Shown: piece by piece, positions 1 to 13,599 of the stretch | Position numbering within the stretch: position 1 is the first letter of the stretch | Layout of the letters: each line of letters begins with the position of its first letter | Source of the DNA: Phocoena phocoena | Taxonomy: Eukaryota > Chordata > Mammalia > Artiodactyla > Phocoenidae | Length of the DNA: 64,000 bases | Assembly (NCBI RefSeq): GCF_963924675.1 | Contig: NC_089232.1 | Coordinates: 34,429,312-34,493,311 of the forward strand | Reading direction: 5' to 3' | Notes under the pieces: model-generated | The model's database searches: none | Told to the model about the DNA's origin: nothing | The model's input: only the letters and a program-made list of their open reading frames with translations | Program-made: the position numbers and the translations under genes

Positions 1-324
1 TTCTTCTTCCCTTCCTGAATCCTTTTTCCATTTATGCCTTAATTTTGGACATCCTTTAAGTCCTCGTATCACGTTCCACATTTTCCTCAAGATGATTCTT
101 TTCACCACTGTGATTTGAGGTGTCACCCATATGGTCTGAAATTTGTGTCTCTGGACCTCTTCTTTGGGCTTTAGACTTGTATGCCCAACTGCCTGTGAAG
201 CCAACTCCATACGAAGGACTCAACAAGTCCAAAGTTAAACTCTTCGTCTCCCCACCAAACCCCCGACTTATTCCTATTTGTTCTTGATCCTAGTGGGTAT
301 AACCCCATCCACCCATGGTATAAG

Positions 325-512
325 CCATTGGCCCCCGACCATTTTGGTACCAGGGACCGGTTTCGTGGAAGACAATTCTTCCACGGACGTGGTTGGGGGG
401 GGGATGGTCCAGGGGGTAATGTGAGCAATGGTGAGCGGCAGAGGAAGCTTCACTCGCTCACCCACTGCTGACCTCCTGTTATGTGACCCAGGGCTTGGGG
501 ACCCCTAGTATA
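325..512. mobile_element. Old non-autonomous hAT-like DNA transposon fragment
   Basis: The ends look like decayed inverted repeats: TTGGCCCCCGACC on the left and CTTGGGGACCCCTA on the right. Inside are the recognisable words GGTACCAGGGACCGGTTTCGTGG and TTCTTCCACGGACG, which match a widespread mammalian DNA element. It also keeps GTGAGCGGCAGAGGAAGCTTCA. The length of about 190 bases points to an internally deleted copy. The exact family name is uncertain. Confidence 0.6.
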
Positions 513-659
513 AACCATCTGTGAGAACCACGCATGACACCTTTCTCTCTCGCTCTCTCACACAAACTTCCCATCCAATCAGTCATCAAGTCTCATCCCT
601 TTCTCTCACGTTTCATCTTAGTGATTACTGTTCTTGTTAAAGCCCTCACGGCACTAAAG

Positions 660-815
660 AGTTCAAGCCAAATCACTCCCCAGCTTTAAAAGAGTTCAAT
701 TTCACTGGAATATAAGCTCCACGAGGATAGGAACTGGTGTCTGTCTGTTTTGTTCACCATTGCATCCTGCGTATCAAGCACAGTGCCACTCAGGAAATGT
801 TTGTTGAATAAATGA
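660..815 (+). repeat. L2 LINE 3' end fragment
   Basis: The string ATAAGCTCCACGAGGATAGGAACTGGTGTCTGTC followed by an AATGTTTGTTGAATAAATGAA ending is the well-known L2 3' terminus, here diverged. Confidence 0.7.
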
Positions 816-839
816 ATTGCTCCCTACTGCCTACCGAAT

Positions 840-1270
840 ACATTTTTGGGTCCTTAACCTGGCACACAAAGCCCTTCATAGTCTACCCTCTGGGGACCAT
901 TCCTCTCCTTGTTCCTTGTGCTCAGCATGTGATTTCTGGCAGATATGTTCAACTTCTCCCTCTGGGCCCTCATCCTTCTCCCCTGCCTGGAATGCCCTGC
1001 GCTGCTGTACCTGGCCCCTGATTACCTCCTACACAGTTCAGATATCACCACCCCAGAAAGCCTTCCCTGATACACGCACAACCTTCCCCCAGGATGAGTG
1101 AGGCTCCCCTCCCCGAGCACTGAGAGTACCTCTTGCACACCTCTCTCATTTCACTCTCATATTGTTTTGTGATGACCTGTTGAGCCTGTCTATAATTCTA
1201 CACTATAAATGTTCTGAAGTCTTGGACTATATCTTCTTCATCCCAATGCCCTCCATCCCAGGAAAATGCC
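840..1270 (+). repeat. L2 LINE fragment
   Basis: It contains CTGCCTGGAATGCCCTG, AGAAAGCCTTCCCTGA and the downstream TTGTTTTGTGATGACCTG region in the order of the L2 3' region. It is old and diverged. Apparent short frames here come from the repeat. Confidence 0.6.
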
Positions 1271-3845
1271 ATTAGACACATTAGACGCAAATATGTTCTG
1301 GAATGCATACATGAATAACAAGTGATTTATACAGGATGTCTATTGGCACCTGATACTGTGATCCCCTATATTAAACATCATAAAACATTTAAAAAAGACT
1401 TGCACAATTAAAAAACACCTGCCATACTTGCATTCACACAAACGTACACCACTCTAAAAATATAATATAAGAATATTTTGTTGCAAGAAAACACAGGCAG
1501 AAAAAAGTAAATTTGAAGCCAGACACATCCTGGACCACTTACATGGTCTGAAGACAAGTCACAACCTCCAGAACCTTAACATCCTAATCCATAAATGAGG
1601 ATTAAGAAAATACTCCTCTGCAGACACAGCGTACATCAATTTCTAGGCGTGCAGCCAGTGGCACCTACCATAGCTTTTAATGCGACAATAATAAAGTAAC
1701 AACCCTAATGGAACAACGTACGGTGACCTAGTCAACCCTGAAATATCTACATACAGGTGTATTCAGTTTATGGACCTTCTGGAAAGAATGGTTAACCCGA
1801 GCTGGCTTCGTGTACAGCTCGCTATGCCTTGGGCTATCTCCCAGCTGGTGTGTGCTCAGGGGATGCAAACTGATCTTATTTTCACCTTCAAATAACATGA
1901 TTTTACAGGTGCTTTGCTCCTCCCCACCTCATCGAGTTTCATTTGATACATAATATTTATAAATCACTTTACAGTCTACGAAGCACTTTGACGTTTTATT
2001 GCACTTGGTTTTTCATCACATCGGTACGATGCCAGAATCATTTTTTGTTTTTTTTCAGGCCCAAATAGTGAGGTTTTTTTCCTTCAAAATTTCTACCCTA
2101 CCAGTCCCACTTAAAAAAGGTGGATAAATGAGAGTCTCGGGATCTTGATTCTGAAGAGGTCAGCTAGCAGCTATGTAGAAATTGATGAAACGATCACAGT
2201 GTTCAAAATCTGAAGTTCAGTCTGCACCTATCAATCGGCTTTCTCTTTGGGGCAGTACACTCACTTTTTCAAACCACCGGGGCCTCTTTAGTAAATGATC
2301 TCTAGTGGCCTGAAAGAGCCGGCTCGCTTCTACAAGTGAACAATCCAGTCCCTCCAGACCAGGGGAGTCCACCAGTGTGCGTGTACACGTGCTCTCACCC
2401 CGACATCTGCACACATCCACACACACATGTGCACACACATACCTGCACTGGTCCACGAGGCAGAGGCGACGGGCTCACCGAATGCCGCCATGCCACACCG
2501 CCAGCCTAGCCACATCTAATTAGGCCCCCTCCCTAGACTTCTCACCTCCGTCTAAACAGTGTCTCTCAGGATCCTTAAAGGCACATAACTTCAGCAGGTA
2601 TGATTCTTCAATGTGTCTCTCAACCAATGGTGCCATCTGAAGAAAAGGCACCAGAAAGACCCAAACACGGAGCAGTAAGGACAAAAGGGGTCCAGGTCCT
2701 CCTATGAAAAGGAGTACAGGTTACCTGTGTGTACATGAAGCTGAGAAACTGGGGATCCTGAGAATTTTTTATTTGTGAGTATCTAAAGTCCACTGTGCTC
2801 AAACTCCTGTTTGAAGATCTTGGTGGCTCCCACTGGCATCTGCTTGATAACCAAAACATATCAGAAAGCTCTCTACACACTCAGCCGCCAAATCGCGCCT
2901 TCAATTTGCTAGAGTCCTGCTCTAGCGAAACCTGCTCTAGTAAAGTCTGCTCCTCTCAAAACCTACTATCTAGCTGCAAATTCAGGTAATTCCAAGAAAA
3001 TGTAAAATTCTTTATACGGATTTCCAAAAACATCCCTGGAAATCATTAAGCAAAATGCATTTAACCAGGACAAGTTTAAGCAGGATGCTTTGTTTTAACA
3101 CGGTAAAACTGCCCCCTTCCCTTTTAAGATTGTGTATGTTTTTAAACGCCAGAAGCTCACAGATTAAGACCGCAGCCTGCACACATACCGCGGATCAGGG
3201 CCACGTTGAAACGTGTTCGGGAAGGGTCTGGAGGCAAAACCTTTTCTAAGTCCACCCTCGGTCCTGCTGCAAGATGATAAAGTTCGGGAGATTTCTGTCG
3301 GGCTCTGGGGCGGTCCCTGGTGGTGGCCTTCACGTGCCAGGGAGACAGACTCTTTCAAAGGTTATCTCCCTCACACGCTTCTCCTTTTTCTCATTTCCTT
3401 CCCCGTCCCCGCCTCTACCACCTGCCTTGGCCAAGTCTGCCGGCCTGCCAGCGTTCTTGTTGGGCCCCCTTTTAATGCTGCGATAAAATGCGCTTATTAC
3501 CCACCCCCTCTCCCCGCTTAATAGAGGCCTGAGGGTAATTCTGGTGACTCCGGGCAGATGGTAAATTCGTGGTGAGACAATGGGAATCCAGCATCCCCTC
3601 TCAGGATCTGCGGCTCTCCCCAAGACACCACCCTTCCTCTTCTCACAGGTCCAGCCCCACCATATTTGCCACTGTGGACTTCTCATCTAGAAATGCACCT
3701 CAAGGACTATTCAATTATCCCTTAACTATGCTGCTCACGACCTTGGCACCAGCCGGTATCTTGACGCACAGCATAAGTGTGTCTAACTCAGCATCAAATA
3801 AGGTAGAGTTCTAAAACCTTAGCAACCCTGATGTATTGCTTTAAA

Positions 3846-3906
3846 TATGTATACATATATATGTATATACATTTACACACACACACACACACACACATAC
3901 ACACAC
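3846..3906. repeat. (TA)n plus (CA)n microsatellite
   Basis: An alternating AT/GT patch (3846-3871) runs into a (CA)n tract with one interruption. It lies in intron 6. Confidence 0.9.
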
Positions 3907-5984
3907 GTTGCATGATAGGAGGAGTGGGCAGTTTGTGGAGGCAGAGACAGCATCTGTTACATTGAGTTCTATATTTCCCAGCTCTCGCGTCCCACAAATG
4001 AAACCTACAAAAACGTTAATTCTTCAAACATTAAATCCTCTATCTCTGTGTAATGGGGCGTGTAGAGAGGAGGAGAAGAATTTTTGTGCTTTTTTGCCTT
4101 TGGTGAAAATTCTCCAAGGAGTAATTTCATCTTTAAATGAAAAGTTTTGTATCAGGTGATTGTCTGAGCTCCAGGAACCACCAAAGCCTCTGGTTCAGAC
4201 ATGGGGGGACACGCAAGTGCACTTTCATGTATACACAGTGCCACGCACCCATCACACGCATGAGGAATAGGGCAAAAGAACAAGAACGTGGAGAGAACAG
4301 ATTTTAGTGTTTTTAATTACATCGTGATGGAATCTAAAGCAGCGAGGCAGTCAGATACACTTTTTAAATCTCCTAGTCCTTAACTATTTTACCTACTCTC
4401 CTGCAAATATCCATGCCCCATTCTCCCAATACTCAAGGCAGCAGGGAGGGCAGTGAGCTTAGGAAGCTCAGGCCCAGCACGATGGGTCACTCCCCGAAAG
4501 CTCCTTAAAATCCTACTTTCCCGCAGCCCAATATCTTTTAGGTCACAACTCTGACACTCTCGGGTCATTACTAATCTGCAGAGTTGAAATCATTCATCCA
4601 GGAAATTATACATGAATTGACAATGCGAAGGAAAATGACGACAGATATAAAACACCACCCAAAATATTCAAAATGCTTTCCTTATGAAATCCACACAGCA
4701 CTGATACATTTTGCCCAATTTTTCGACATTGAGAATCAATGCCAACACCATCTCTTAGTGACCCCACTGTGGTCTCAGAAGAGGATATAGATCCGTACAT
4801 GGGGGAGGGACATTCAGACAATTACAAAGAAAAAGGAAAATTACACCCAAAGGGAAACTGCTACCAAGAGGTGACACCAGTTTTACCCAAATCTCAAAAC
4901 TGCAAAGTAGATGCAGAACTAAAGATGGTTCAAGTGCTCTGAATGTTCAAATTCTCCTGAGCAGTTTGTTGTGGAGAACAAAAGAGAAGTGAAAGCCTCA
5001 TTACGCTCGGAATCTTAGTAAAAGTACATAATTTACGTTTTAATAACCTTTCCTTTCCTATGCTATTGTATTGTGGCTGGTATAGTATTAATAAAAATAA
5101 ACTCCTATATTGACTCTATCTGCCTTTACTCCTGAAATTGTACCTGTGAGCTATAATTTCACAGTTAAATGTTTAAAAAAAACAAAACAAAAAACCTCAA
5201 ATCCAACTGCCACCTCTGTATTTCCAAATATTTGTACCTAAGTAATTCAAACCTTACTCTTCATTTATCTGCTGAGAACTTTCCGCTGAAATTTAGCTGA
5301 TTTTCTATCACTGCTATATAGGAGTGGCAGAAGAATCTGTAAATTACATGCCAGCATACCTGGTGTTATCAAGTTCCTTTCATAAGACTGCCTGCTTCCC
5401 AATGTTTTACTTTACATTTGTAACTCAGTATTCACTGCGCCTCATTCTGCAAACAAATTAAGATAAAATAAACTCAAAAGTGTCCTATATATAACAACTT
5501 CAAACCACAAATTTTCTAGGCAACCATCCTAGCAAAAAGAACATCCGATAAGGCCAAAAACATTGTATCCTGAGTACAAGTAGATACTGAGATCTTGTTA
5601 GCAACTGGACCTCAGCCAGGAAGCATTTGCACTCAGAAATGTGGGAAAAAAGTACTCAGCACAAGATCTGCACATAACTGTTACTTGAAGTTGAACCTAA
5701 AAACAAATCTGTAGTGATTCACTGTCCTATCTTGGCCACACATCTGAGTGGCCAGTTCCCTCTCACACTATGATGAAATCAGAATAATAGCCACCCCTCC
5801 TAAAAGGAATTAAGACAGTATTTTGCTCAAACTCTATGATTATATAATGGCCTATAAAACCACACCCCATTAACAACTACCCAATCTCCTCTCCCCAAAT
5901 CAGATTCATGTTGTTGAAGGCTGGGCAGACTGTACAGGTAAGATGAAATATGATGTAAGGTTCTGTTTACGGTTTACTGTTTTA

Positions 5985-6120
5985 AATGCTTTAAGTGCAT
6001 TCTTACTTAGTTCTTAAGCAGCTCAGTAAAGTGGGTTCTTTATCCCCATGTTACAGGTGATAAAACTGAGGCCTGGGGAGGTGAAGTGACTTACCCCCTC
6101 ACAGCACAGCCTGTATTGTG
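5985..6120 (-). repeat. MIR SINE fragment
   Basis: ATCCCCATGTTACAGGTGATAAAACTGAGGCC followed by GTGAAGTGACTTACC is the MIR core read in antisense. Confidence 0.75.
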
Positions 6121-9100
6121 TATATACTTTTTTGGGATACCGCCAGCCTGAAAGTTTGTGTAACTCGAAATTACCACCAATGCCCTTCATCGCTCTCTTT
6201 CAAGTGTTTCTGAAATCTTCTCTCTTCTACTTCTAAACTCTCAGACCAGAAAATCCACAACTTTGACACAAGAAGGAAACAAGAATTCAGCCAAGATGCA
6301 GTCATGTTTTATTCTACTACCTTACGGCGTTACGCTTTGGATAAAAGAATAGCGGAAACTTCCATTTACCACTGATTTCCACTAACAATTAGCAACAGGG
6401 TATTTTCTAATTTTCCGCTGCATGTGTGTGTGTGTTTTAGAAGTGCTGCCAGTTTTTATATTTTCAATCAAATTTTATTTTCTAAGTATCATCGTTCCTC
6501 AAGGATTTTTGAATTTTCAAGCCCTCTCAGTGTGAAATTTGGAGGTGGGGAGTAGATTGTTCCCTTTTCTTCATTATTTATCTCGGTAAAATCATTAGAG
6601 AGGCCTTTCTCAAAGCATCTTGAAATTTAATTTGTGTTTCTGGCTCCCAGATTGGCTAAGTTCTCTGTAGTTCAAGGCCTTTAACTAAGAGATCAACTAA
6701 AGCAACTGTGAATTGCAGAAGCAGGAGGTTGAGCTGTACCACTGGCGCACTTTTTAAGGAATTCCAGTTAATCAGAATGCCATTCTTCCTCCACACCCAG
6801 GGCTATTATTCTTGAGGCTCTTTGCATTATTTTAACAGTTATAGAGTATCTGGAGTATTAGAAGTAGACTACAAGTGAAGAAAAGCCCCATAATTGATTT
6901 GTTAATGTTTTATTCTCCTCTTTTTCTATCGGCATGTTCTTTACATTCCCTCAATAAATATTAAATACTCAGGCAATGCTCTCTCTTAGGTGGCAAGCAA
7001 ACCTTTAGAATGTCGAAACAGTAGAGAGAAGAACAATGCACCTAATTGAAATGGCAGGGTAATTTGGAAAATAAAATTGAGTTGCTGCAAATCCCAAATT
7101 CCAGAATAAAAATGTTTATGCTCACTCAGATGCAGACTGTTCCTGGCTTTGAATAATTATTAGAATAAAAAATACTTGAGCACCAACAATACACTTGATG
7201 TGCATAGAACAAGCGCGGTCTACACGTCTCTATTATTTTGTGCAAGGAAGTGCAGGGCACAATGAGCCTGATATTTTTCTTGGTGTTTTTGTTTTGAACA
7301 CAGCTTATAAAGCATCCCAATAAGGTGAAACAATAGGCCAAGCCACTAAATATACAACAACCAGTGTTAAAAATGTCATGGACGCGATTCTTCAGAAAAT
7401 TGTAAACACCTTAAGGAAGGGGCAGGGAAGCATGCTGAAAGAAATGAAGGGGTTAAATGATTCTGCTACTCAATATCTTATTTTCCCCCTCAGATATATT
7501 CATCACCCAGATCAATTCAAAATGTGAAATTCCGGATTCTCTTTGGCAGAAGCTAGAGCCAAGAAACAATTAAAATGAAAGTGGAAAAATGCATTTGCGC
7601 CTGTTATTATGAAATGCTAACACGTACTGACTCTATAAGAGATGATGTTTATCTGTACACTGAGGGCAGTCTTATTATCTACTCAGGGCTATGCCACTCT
7701 TGGCAGAGCTGCGACCCATATCTCGCAAAGATAAATTCCATATGCTCTGTAGAGTTATAGCATATTTCCCATAAATAATGTATACAATAGACTGTAAATA
7801 AATAATACGTTTATCTGAACTGTTCAAGAGTGAAGGGCAGGGTGCTTACTCAGGAGATGAAGTCTCTTATGAATGAACAATTTCAAATAAAAGTAATGTC
7901 CAATGGTGAGTTATCACCAAGTTCTTAACGCTAAAATATTCTTAAGCTGGGGTGGGGAGGGGATGTTAAAAGAACCCCAAATCTGGTGGGAACTTTCAAG
8001 TCAATGTTCCAACTAAACGCAAAATGCCCAATTTAATTTCACTGCTAAAGTTTCTGTCGTGATTGTAGCATCATAGCTAATAGGGTTTTACCTATTTGCT
8101 GCAATTCTTAGCTCTCTCTGTACACTACTGCTTTTTATGATCAATGAAATACCTAGACTTAAAATGTCATGTACGAGTTTTTGTCCCATGAAACACACAG
8201 TGTATTTTTTTTTCCTTTGTGTGAACAATTTTAACATTGCACTGAATAGAAAGGAAGGCTACGAAAAAAAAAAAAATTCCAAAAGAACCCATGTGCACTA
8301 GGTAGTTTGCTGGGACTTCATGCAGTAAAAATTGTTAGTTCCCCACCCCCGAAGTATCTCCCTTTTTGAAGCCCAGAAGACACACAAACTATTTCCACTT
8401 CTTAAAAATAGTGGAAGTAGGCCTTTAGACCCACAGACATTGTACACAATTTAGTATGAAATTAAGTTTTCAGATCGCTAAGGAATAGTCTCTGAATTAC
8501 AGAAAACACTATAGGTCACAGTTAATTATAGCTTGTCTGTCAAATTAAGTTAACATTCGAGAACACATCCAAATAGTTATGGAGCTATTAAGAGGAGTTT
8601 TATTGTCAAAGAAATTCGTATTCATTCAGCTTCTAATGTTTTTAAAAGAACAGAGATAAGCCTTTTTACAAGCTGGGACCGAGTAAGAAAACTCTGGGTT
8701 TACATCAAATTGCTCCCTTCATTGTCCTTTTGATGACTATGTCAGTTTCATTATAAACTTCATTTTCCAGAGTTTCATAATAGTCATAAACACACTTGAC
8801 TTTAAAGAGTTTCTATGGGACATAATGTGAATGCAGATGCAGAATAAAATGCAAATCATGGAAGTCTGGGACCAAATATGGACTATCAGTTAAGAATCCA
8901 GTCACTGGAAACAAACATTTAGGCCTTAAGAGGAAGAGCACGAAGAGGCTGATATGAATCTTTACATCAAGTATTCACAGCCCCGGGGACAGCAAGCAAG
9001 AATAACAGTTTTCAGTTTTTCACCTAATTGTAAAGCACAGTTTGGGAATATTTGATGACTTTGGTTTCTATTCATTCCTGTTCTAAAGTGAGGACCATTT

Positions 9101-12060
9101 TTCATCTTCTCAGGAAAATAAACCCACATGTGGGTAATAACCCACTAGGTACTCAAATAGGGAAAGGAGACCTAGCAAACTAGTTCAAGTTCAGATCTCA
9201 GGCATAGGAGGCCTGCCAGTCAGTGGGGAAAAAGTGATATGAAAAAGAAACAGCTACGGCTCTGTCTTGCTAAATAACAACCAACAACCCAGACATTTAC
9301 AGCTAATGAATAATGAGCAGGCGATCATGTTGTGTTGTAAAATGTGAGGAAAAATCTATAGAAATGGAAATTCATGATAACAATTAATTCTAAGTTAGCA
9401 TATGTTGTCAAGGAGTCATTCTAATATCGCGCAAAATGTTAATTATTTACTTACTACTATCTTCTAAATGAGTCAGAATCATGTATGTTTAAATCCATTG
9501 TAAAATTTAAGACTTGATATTGTGTCAAAATGAAGGGAAAAAAAGAAGACTATAAAATGTTGCTTAAACTTGTTAAACTCATAAAAAGTTGCAGTGATTT
9601 TAAAAGTATTATTTAGTAAACTTATTAACAGTAACGGCATTTCCTTTCTGTGGAAAAATACAATTTCATTTAAGCTTTTTTAAAAAACCGTAACATTTCA
9701 CATTCACGGTTCTTTACCTCATGTTTATAAATCCTATTACTTGTAAATGGAGTCATGAGGCTATCAAAGGAAGAAATCAATGGGGAAATGTATTTTTGAG
9801 GATTGCAAATAATATAAAATTTATTTTCACAACTTAGTTATCCTGCATTAGTTTATGCCATATACAGTGGTGCATGGAAAAGCCAGAGTATGGTTATTGC
9901 ATGACTTAAAGAGAGTTAATGACTTAGTTCTGGTTATAATTTGTATTTAACTGTATGTACTCATGATACAAATAAACAACAGGTGTATATTTCAATAAAT
10001 GTAAAAAAAAAGTGTTTTTTCAACAGAGAATAAACTCTTTTTGATATGTTTTAGTCAGCTTTAGGAATTCTGAACCAAGAAGTCCAGAAATATAAAATAA
10101 TTTCAAAAGATTTGCACTCTTGTATTTTCCTTTAACAAGAACATATTTCCTAGATTAAGAAATGCTGTTTGGAAAAAGAGTGTTCAGAGAGAGTGTAGCA
10201 AAGTGTTGCCAATTGCTTTAATTCTGCACACATGAATGCATTAAATTGACTGAAATTGGATTCTAGTTTCAAATATTTAAATGAGTATATACTCGCTTAT
10301 TTCACATGGTAGCTTTTATACCATTTATTAAAATGTCAAATTTAGAAGTGTGGGAAATCCAGCAATTGCCCGATATAGGTCTGCTTTCTGGAGAGGCTGT
10401 TTAAGACTCCAATAAGCTTTCCCAAATTCCCATAATCCTGAAATCATGGCATATTAAATTAAGGATACAGTGAGGGAGTCTTTTTACCTTTCACACTACA
10501 CACACATACTCATCTGCTTGAATTTTTCAAAACTGATTTTATACATGTGAGCTTTCTTCACAAATATGTAAGATAGTAAAATATCCAAACTTTTGCTGGA
10601 TCCCCAAAGTCAAAATTTGGAATGATTATTTAAATTGAAATCGTGAGTCTGTGTTTCGTGTTTTAGACCCTAACTTTTTAACAGGTACCAATATCCTGAT
10701 GTTTCCTGCCCTATGTGATTTACAGTGGCGTTGTTTTACTTGGGATTTTGAAAACTTTCAGGCCTAACATCTGCACGACTGTCAGATACACTGTGTCACA
10801 TGTATTCTATTTTTATTTCTTTATTTGTAAAAGAATACTTTCCCATAGTTTTGATGTCATCTTTAAATATTAACTTAATTTTTTGCACTCAGGAGAAATG
10901 GCAAAAACATCTGTTTCAATTATAACATAAACTCAAGTGCTACTTTGATACAAATATAACAGATATCATAATCCAAAAAAGGCCATGGAAAATACTATAG
11001 TTGCAAACATTTAAGACTGTGTAACAAAAATGACTGAGAATGGTATCAGTTTACTATCCTTCAACTATTTCCCTGACAGTGGAGTCAAATAATGTTGAAT
11101 TATAGACCTTACAGGAAGTCTTATTTTGTGTTCGTTTTTTGATCATTCCCTTGCTAGTCCCTATAGGAATTTGGCTGTCTGCCGACTTTTCTTTAAAAGT
11201 TTCTGTATACATACTCGGGTTGTGTTTGTTGATTAAATGATCATTTATTAAAACTTAAGCATTTCACATTGGTTTGACATATTTACATTTCATGAGAAAA
11301 TATTGCTATTGCAATGGCGAGCATAGCATTACCAATGTGAAAATCCTTCACTTGAATCCATTTGACAGCATTTTCATTTGTAAGTGTCTTAATACAACTT
11401 GTTATGCTTTCTTCAGTTTCTCCAATTCCACCTGCGAGGGCAGGTAAGCTAGTTTTATAACAGTAGGCCCCTCCATAATACTTTAGTCTATCCGCTTGGC
11501 CTTAAAAAACCCTACATTTCTACTATGGGACCACAAATAGTCTTTGTTTTTAAGAATATGGAGTTTTATTCCATAATTTTCCATCCATCACCCGGCAACA
11601 GCTGTGTTTTAAATCTTTCGGACTATGACAAACATTTTAACATTTAAACATTCGAGTGTTTGAAAACATAATGATTTAAAATTTGTTTATTTTCAAAGTT
11701 GGGCAATTACAACATGATATTTCAGTTACTTTTTTGAAAGCAGGGCCCGTATTTTAATGCCTTTTCTTCTTCCTCCTCCTTCTCTTCTTCTTCTACTATT
11801 TAAGCTTCTCCATGTTTTCTAATAAAAACCTCTACGTTAGGACCGATAGCAAGAGTCCACACAACCACTCTATATATTTCCAAATCACGAGCAATGGAGT
11901 CATTCTGGCGAGAAAGGGATTGCTATTTGAGTGACCTATTGCCACAGAGCTAGTTAAATCACTGAACAATAGTTACTGTTATGGGGCTTTACCTTGTACA
12001 AAGTAGCATTAGTATCATTGCTTTCTATTAACCATAGAACTTGCACTGGAGACTTCCACT

Positions 12061-12092
12061 GAGAGAGAGGGAGAGAGACAGACAGAGAGAGA
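12061..12092. repeat. (GA)n/(GACA)n simple repeat
   Basis: A purine run of GAGA and GACA units in intron 6. Confidence 0.8.
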
Positions 12093-13599
12093 AACTAGGA
12101 AATGGGAATAACTTCTGTAGTATTAGCATTTAGACTTCGAGACATTTAACAATGTAATTGATCTCAACCTACCTGCATATACTCTGTACTTCTTTTTTTT
12201 TTCCTCTCAAATGTTTTTGACATGCCCCTAATAAGAATCAATACATCCCTACTCTGACATTCACACATAAGTCCACGCAAAGAGCCAATGAGAACACAAC
12301 AATAAAAACACACCTGGTAAACAACTGTCTTTGAAATCAAAGGATACTAAGCAACAAAGGGCCTAGAATGAACATCCCAATTAGCCACTGTAGTGGCAAG
12401 CAGTCAACACCTTATTATTTAATCATTAAAGAGAATCTTGCCATAATTTCCCTTTGACATATTTCCAAAGGGAATTAAGAGTACCCTCCACGACTCACAA
12501 CGACAATCAAAATAAAGTTAGATGGCTTCAAGAACCCATCACTTGCAAGGCCTGCGGACACAGAGGTTCCAGGATTAAGGCATTGACTGAGACCCTAAAA
12601 GCACTTACAACTTAAATGAGATGTGTCCATGGGTAGGCATTTAGAAACAAACTGACAAAGGGACCATTTTCCTATCCCTCCATGTTTGTGTCCAGTTTTC
12701 TTAGTGGATGAAAAGAAATTGTTTGCATTCCTAGTATTAGTAAATATCCCATAGTCTCTTCTATTTTTTTCTTCCCCTAAAGCAGCAGATCTAATACATC
12801 AAGAATATCAGGCCTCCCCATACCCATCCCTTAGTAACACCTCCCCAAAAGAGAAGGCTTAAATCTCCCTTGGAGGCATCCCCATCACACTTTGCAGGGA
12901 GGGGTGCTTTCGATCAAGTTCAGTTTTAAGGATTTTACCTCAAACTATGCTTCAGAAACAACATTCCGGACTCTTCAAATAAAACAATCGCCACCTGGGT
13001 TCCCTGGCCCACTGGGGAACCAAATCGCACTGACTCAGGGCTGCCCCTGATCCCCAAGGCCCAGAAGCCTGACGCTTTCCAGCCTGGGCTACGCAGCCCC
13101 GGCGGCTGTCCCCCGTCCCCGGGGAGCTCAGCAGCACTTGGCATTTAACCTGCCTGGCGAGCTTGGCTTTCTGGTTCCATCTCCGCGAGCCACATTACTT
13201 CTCCCCAGATATTAGAGACAAATCTGGATTAACAGGCAACAGGGCGCCCTGCGCAGCCCGCCAGCCCTTGCACAGGAGCTGTTAAATGCAGATTCAGCCG
13301 AGGACCCCCCGGAGAGCTACTATTGAATAAAAATTGTAATCCAAAGGGACCTTTTCTTTGCCTCCCACTGCTTGTAGGAGAACCCGGGTTGGCGCCCGAG
13401 CACAGGCCAAGCTACTCCCGCTCGCTACCAGCAGGCCAGGCCACCTCGGCTGGTGGCCTTCAGGGCCCGGGGACTCTTGCTCTGCTCTCCATTCCCTCTC
13501 TCGACCCCTCCTGAAAATGGAAAATGCTTAGATTCAAGGAGTGGCGAGCAACAAACAGCCCTGGGAAGGAAGGTTTAATTCGATAGCTCCCTCCTGGAG

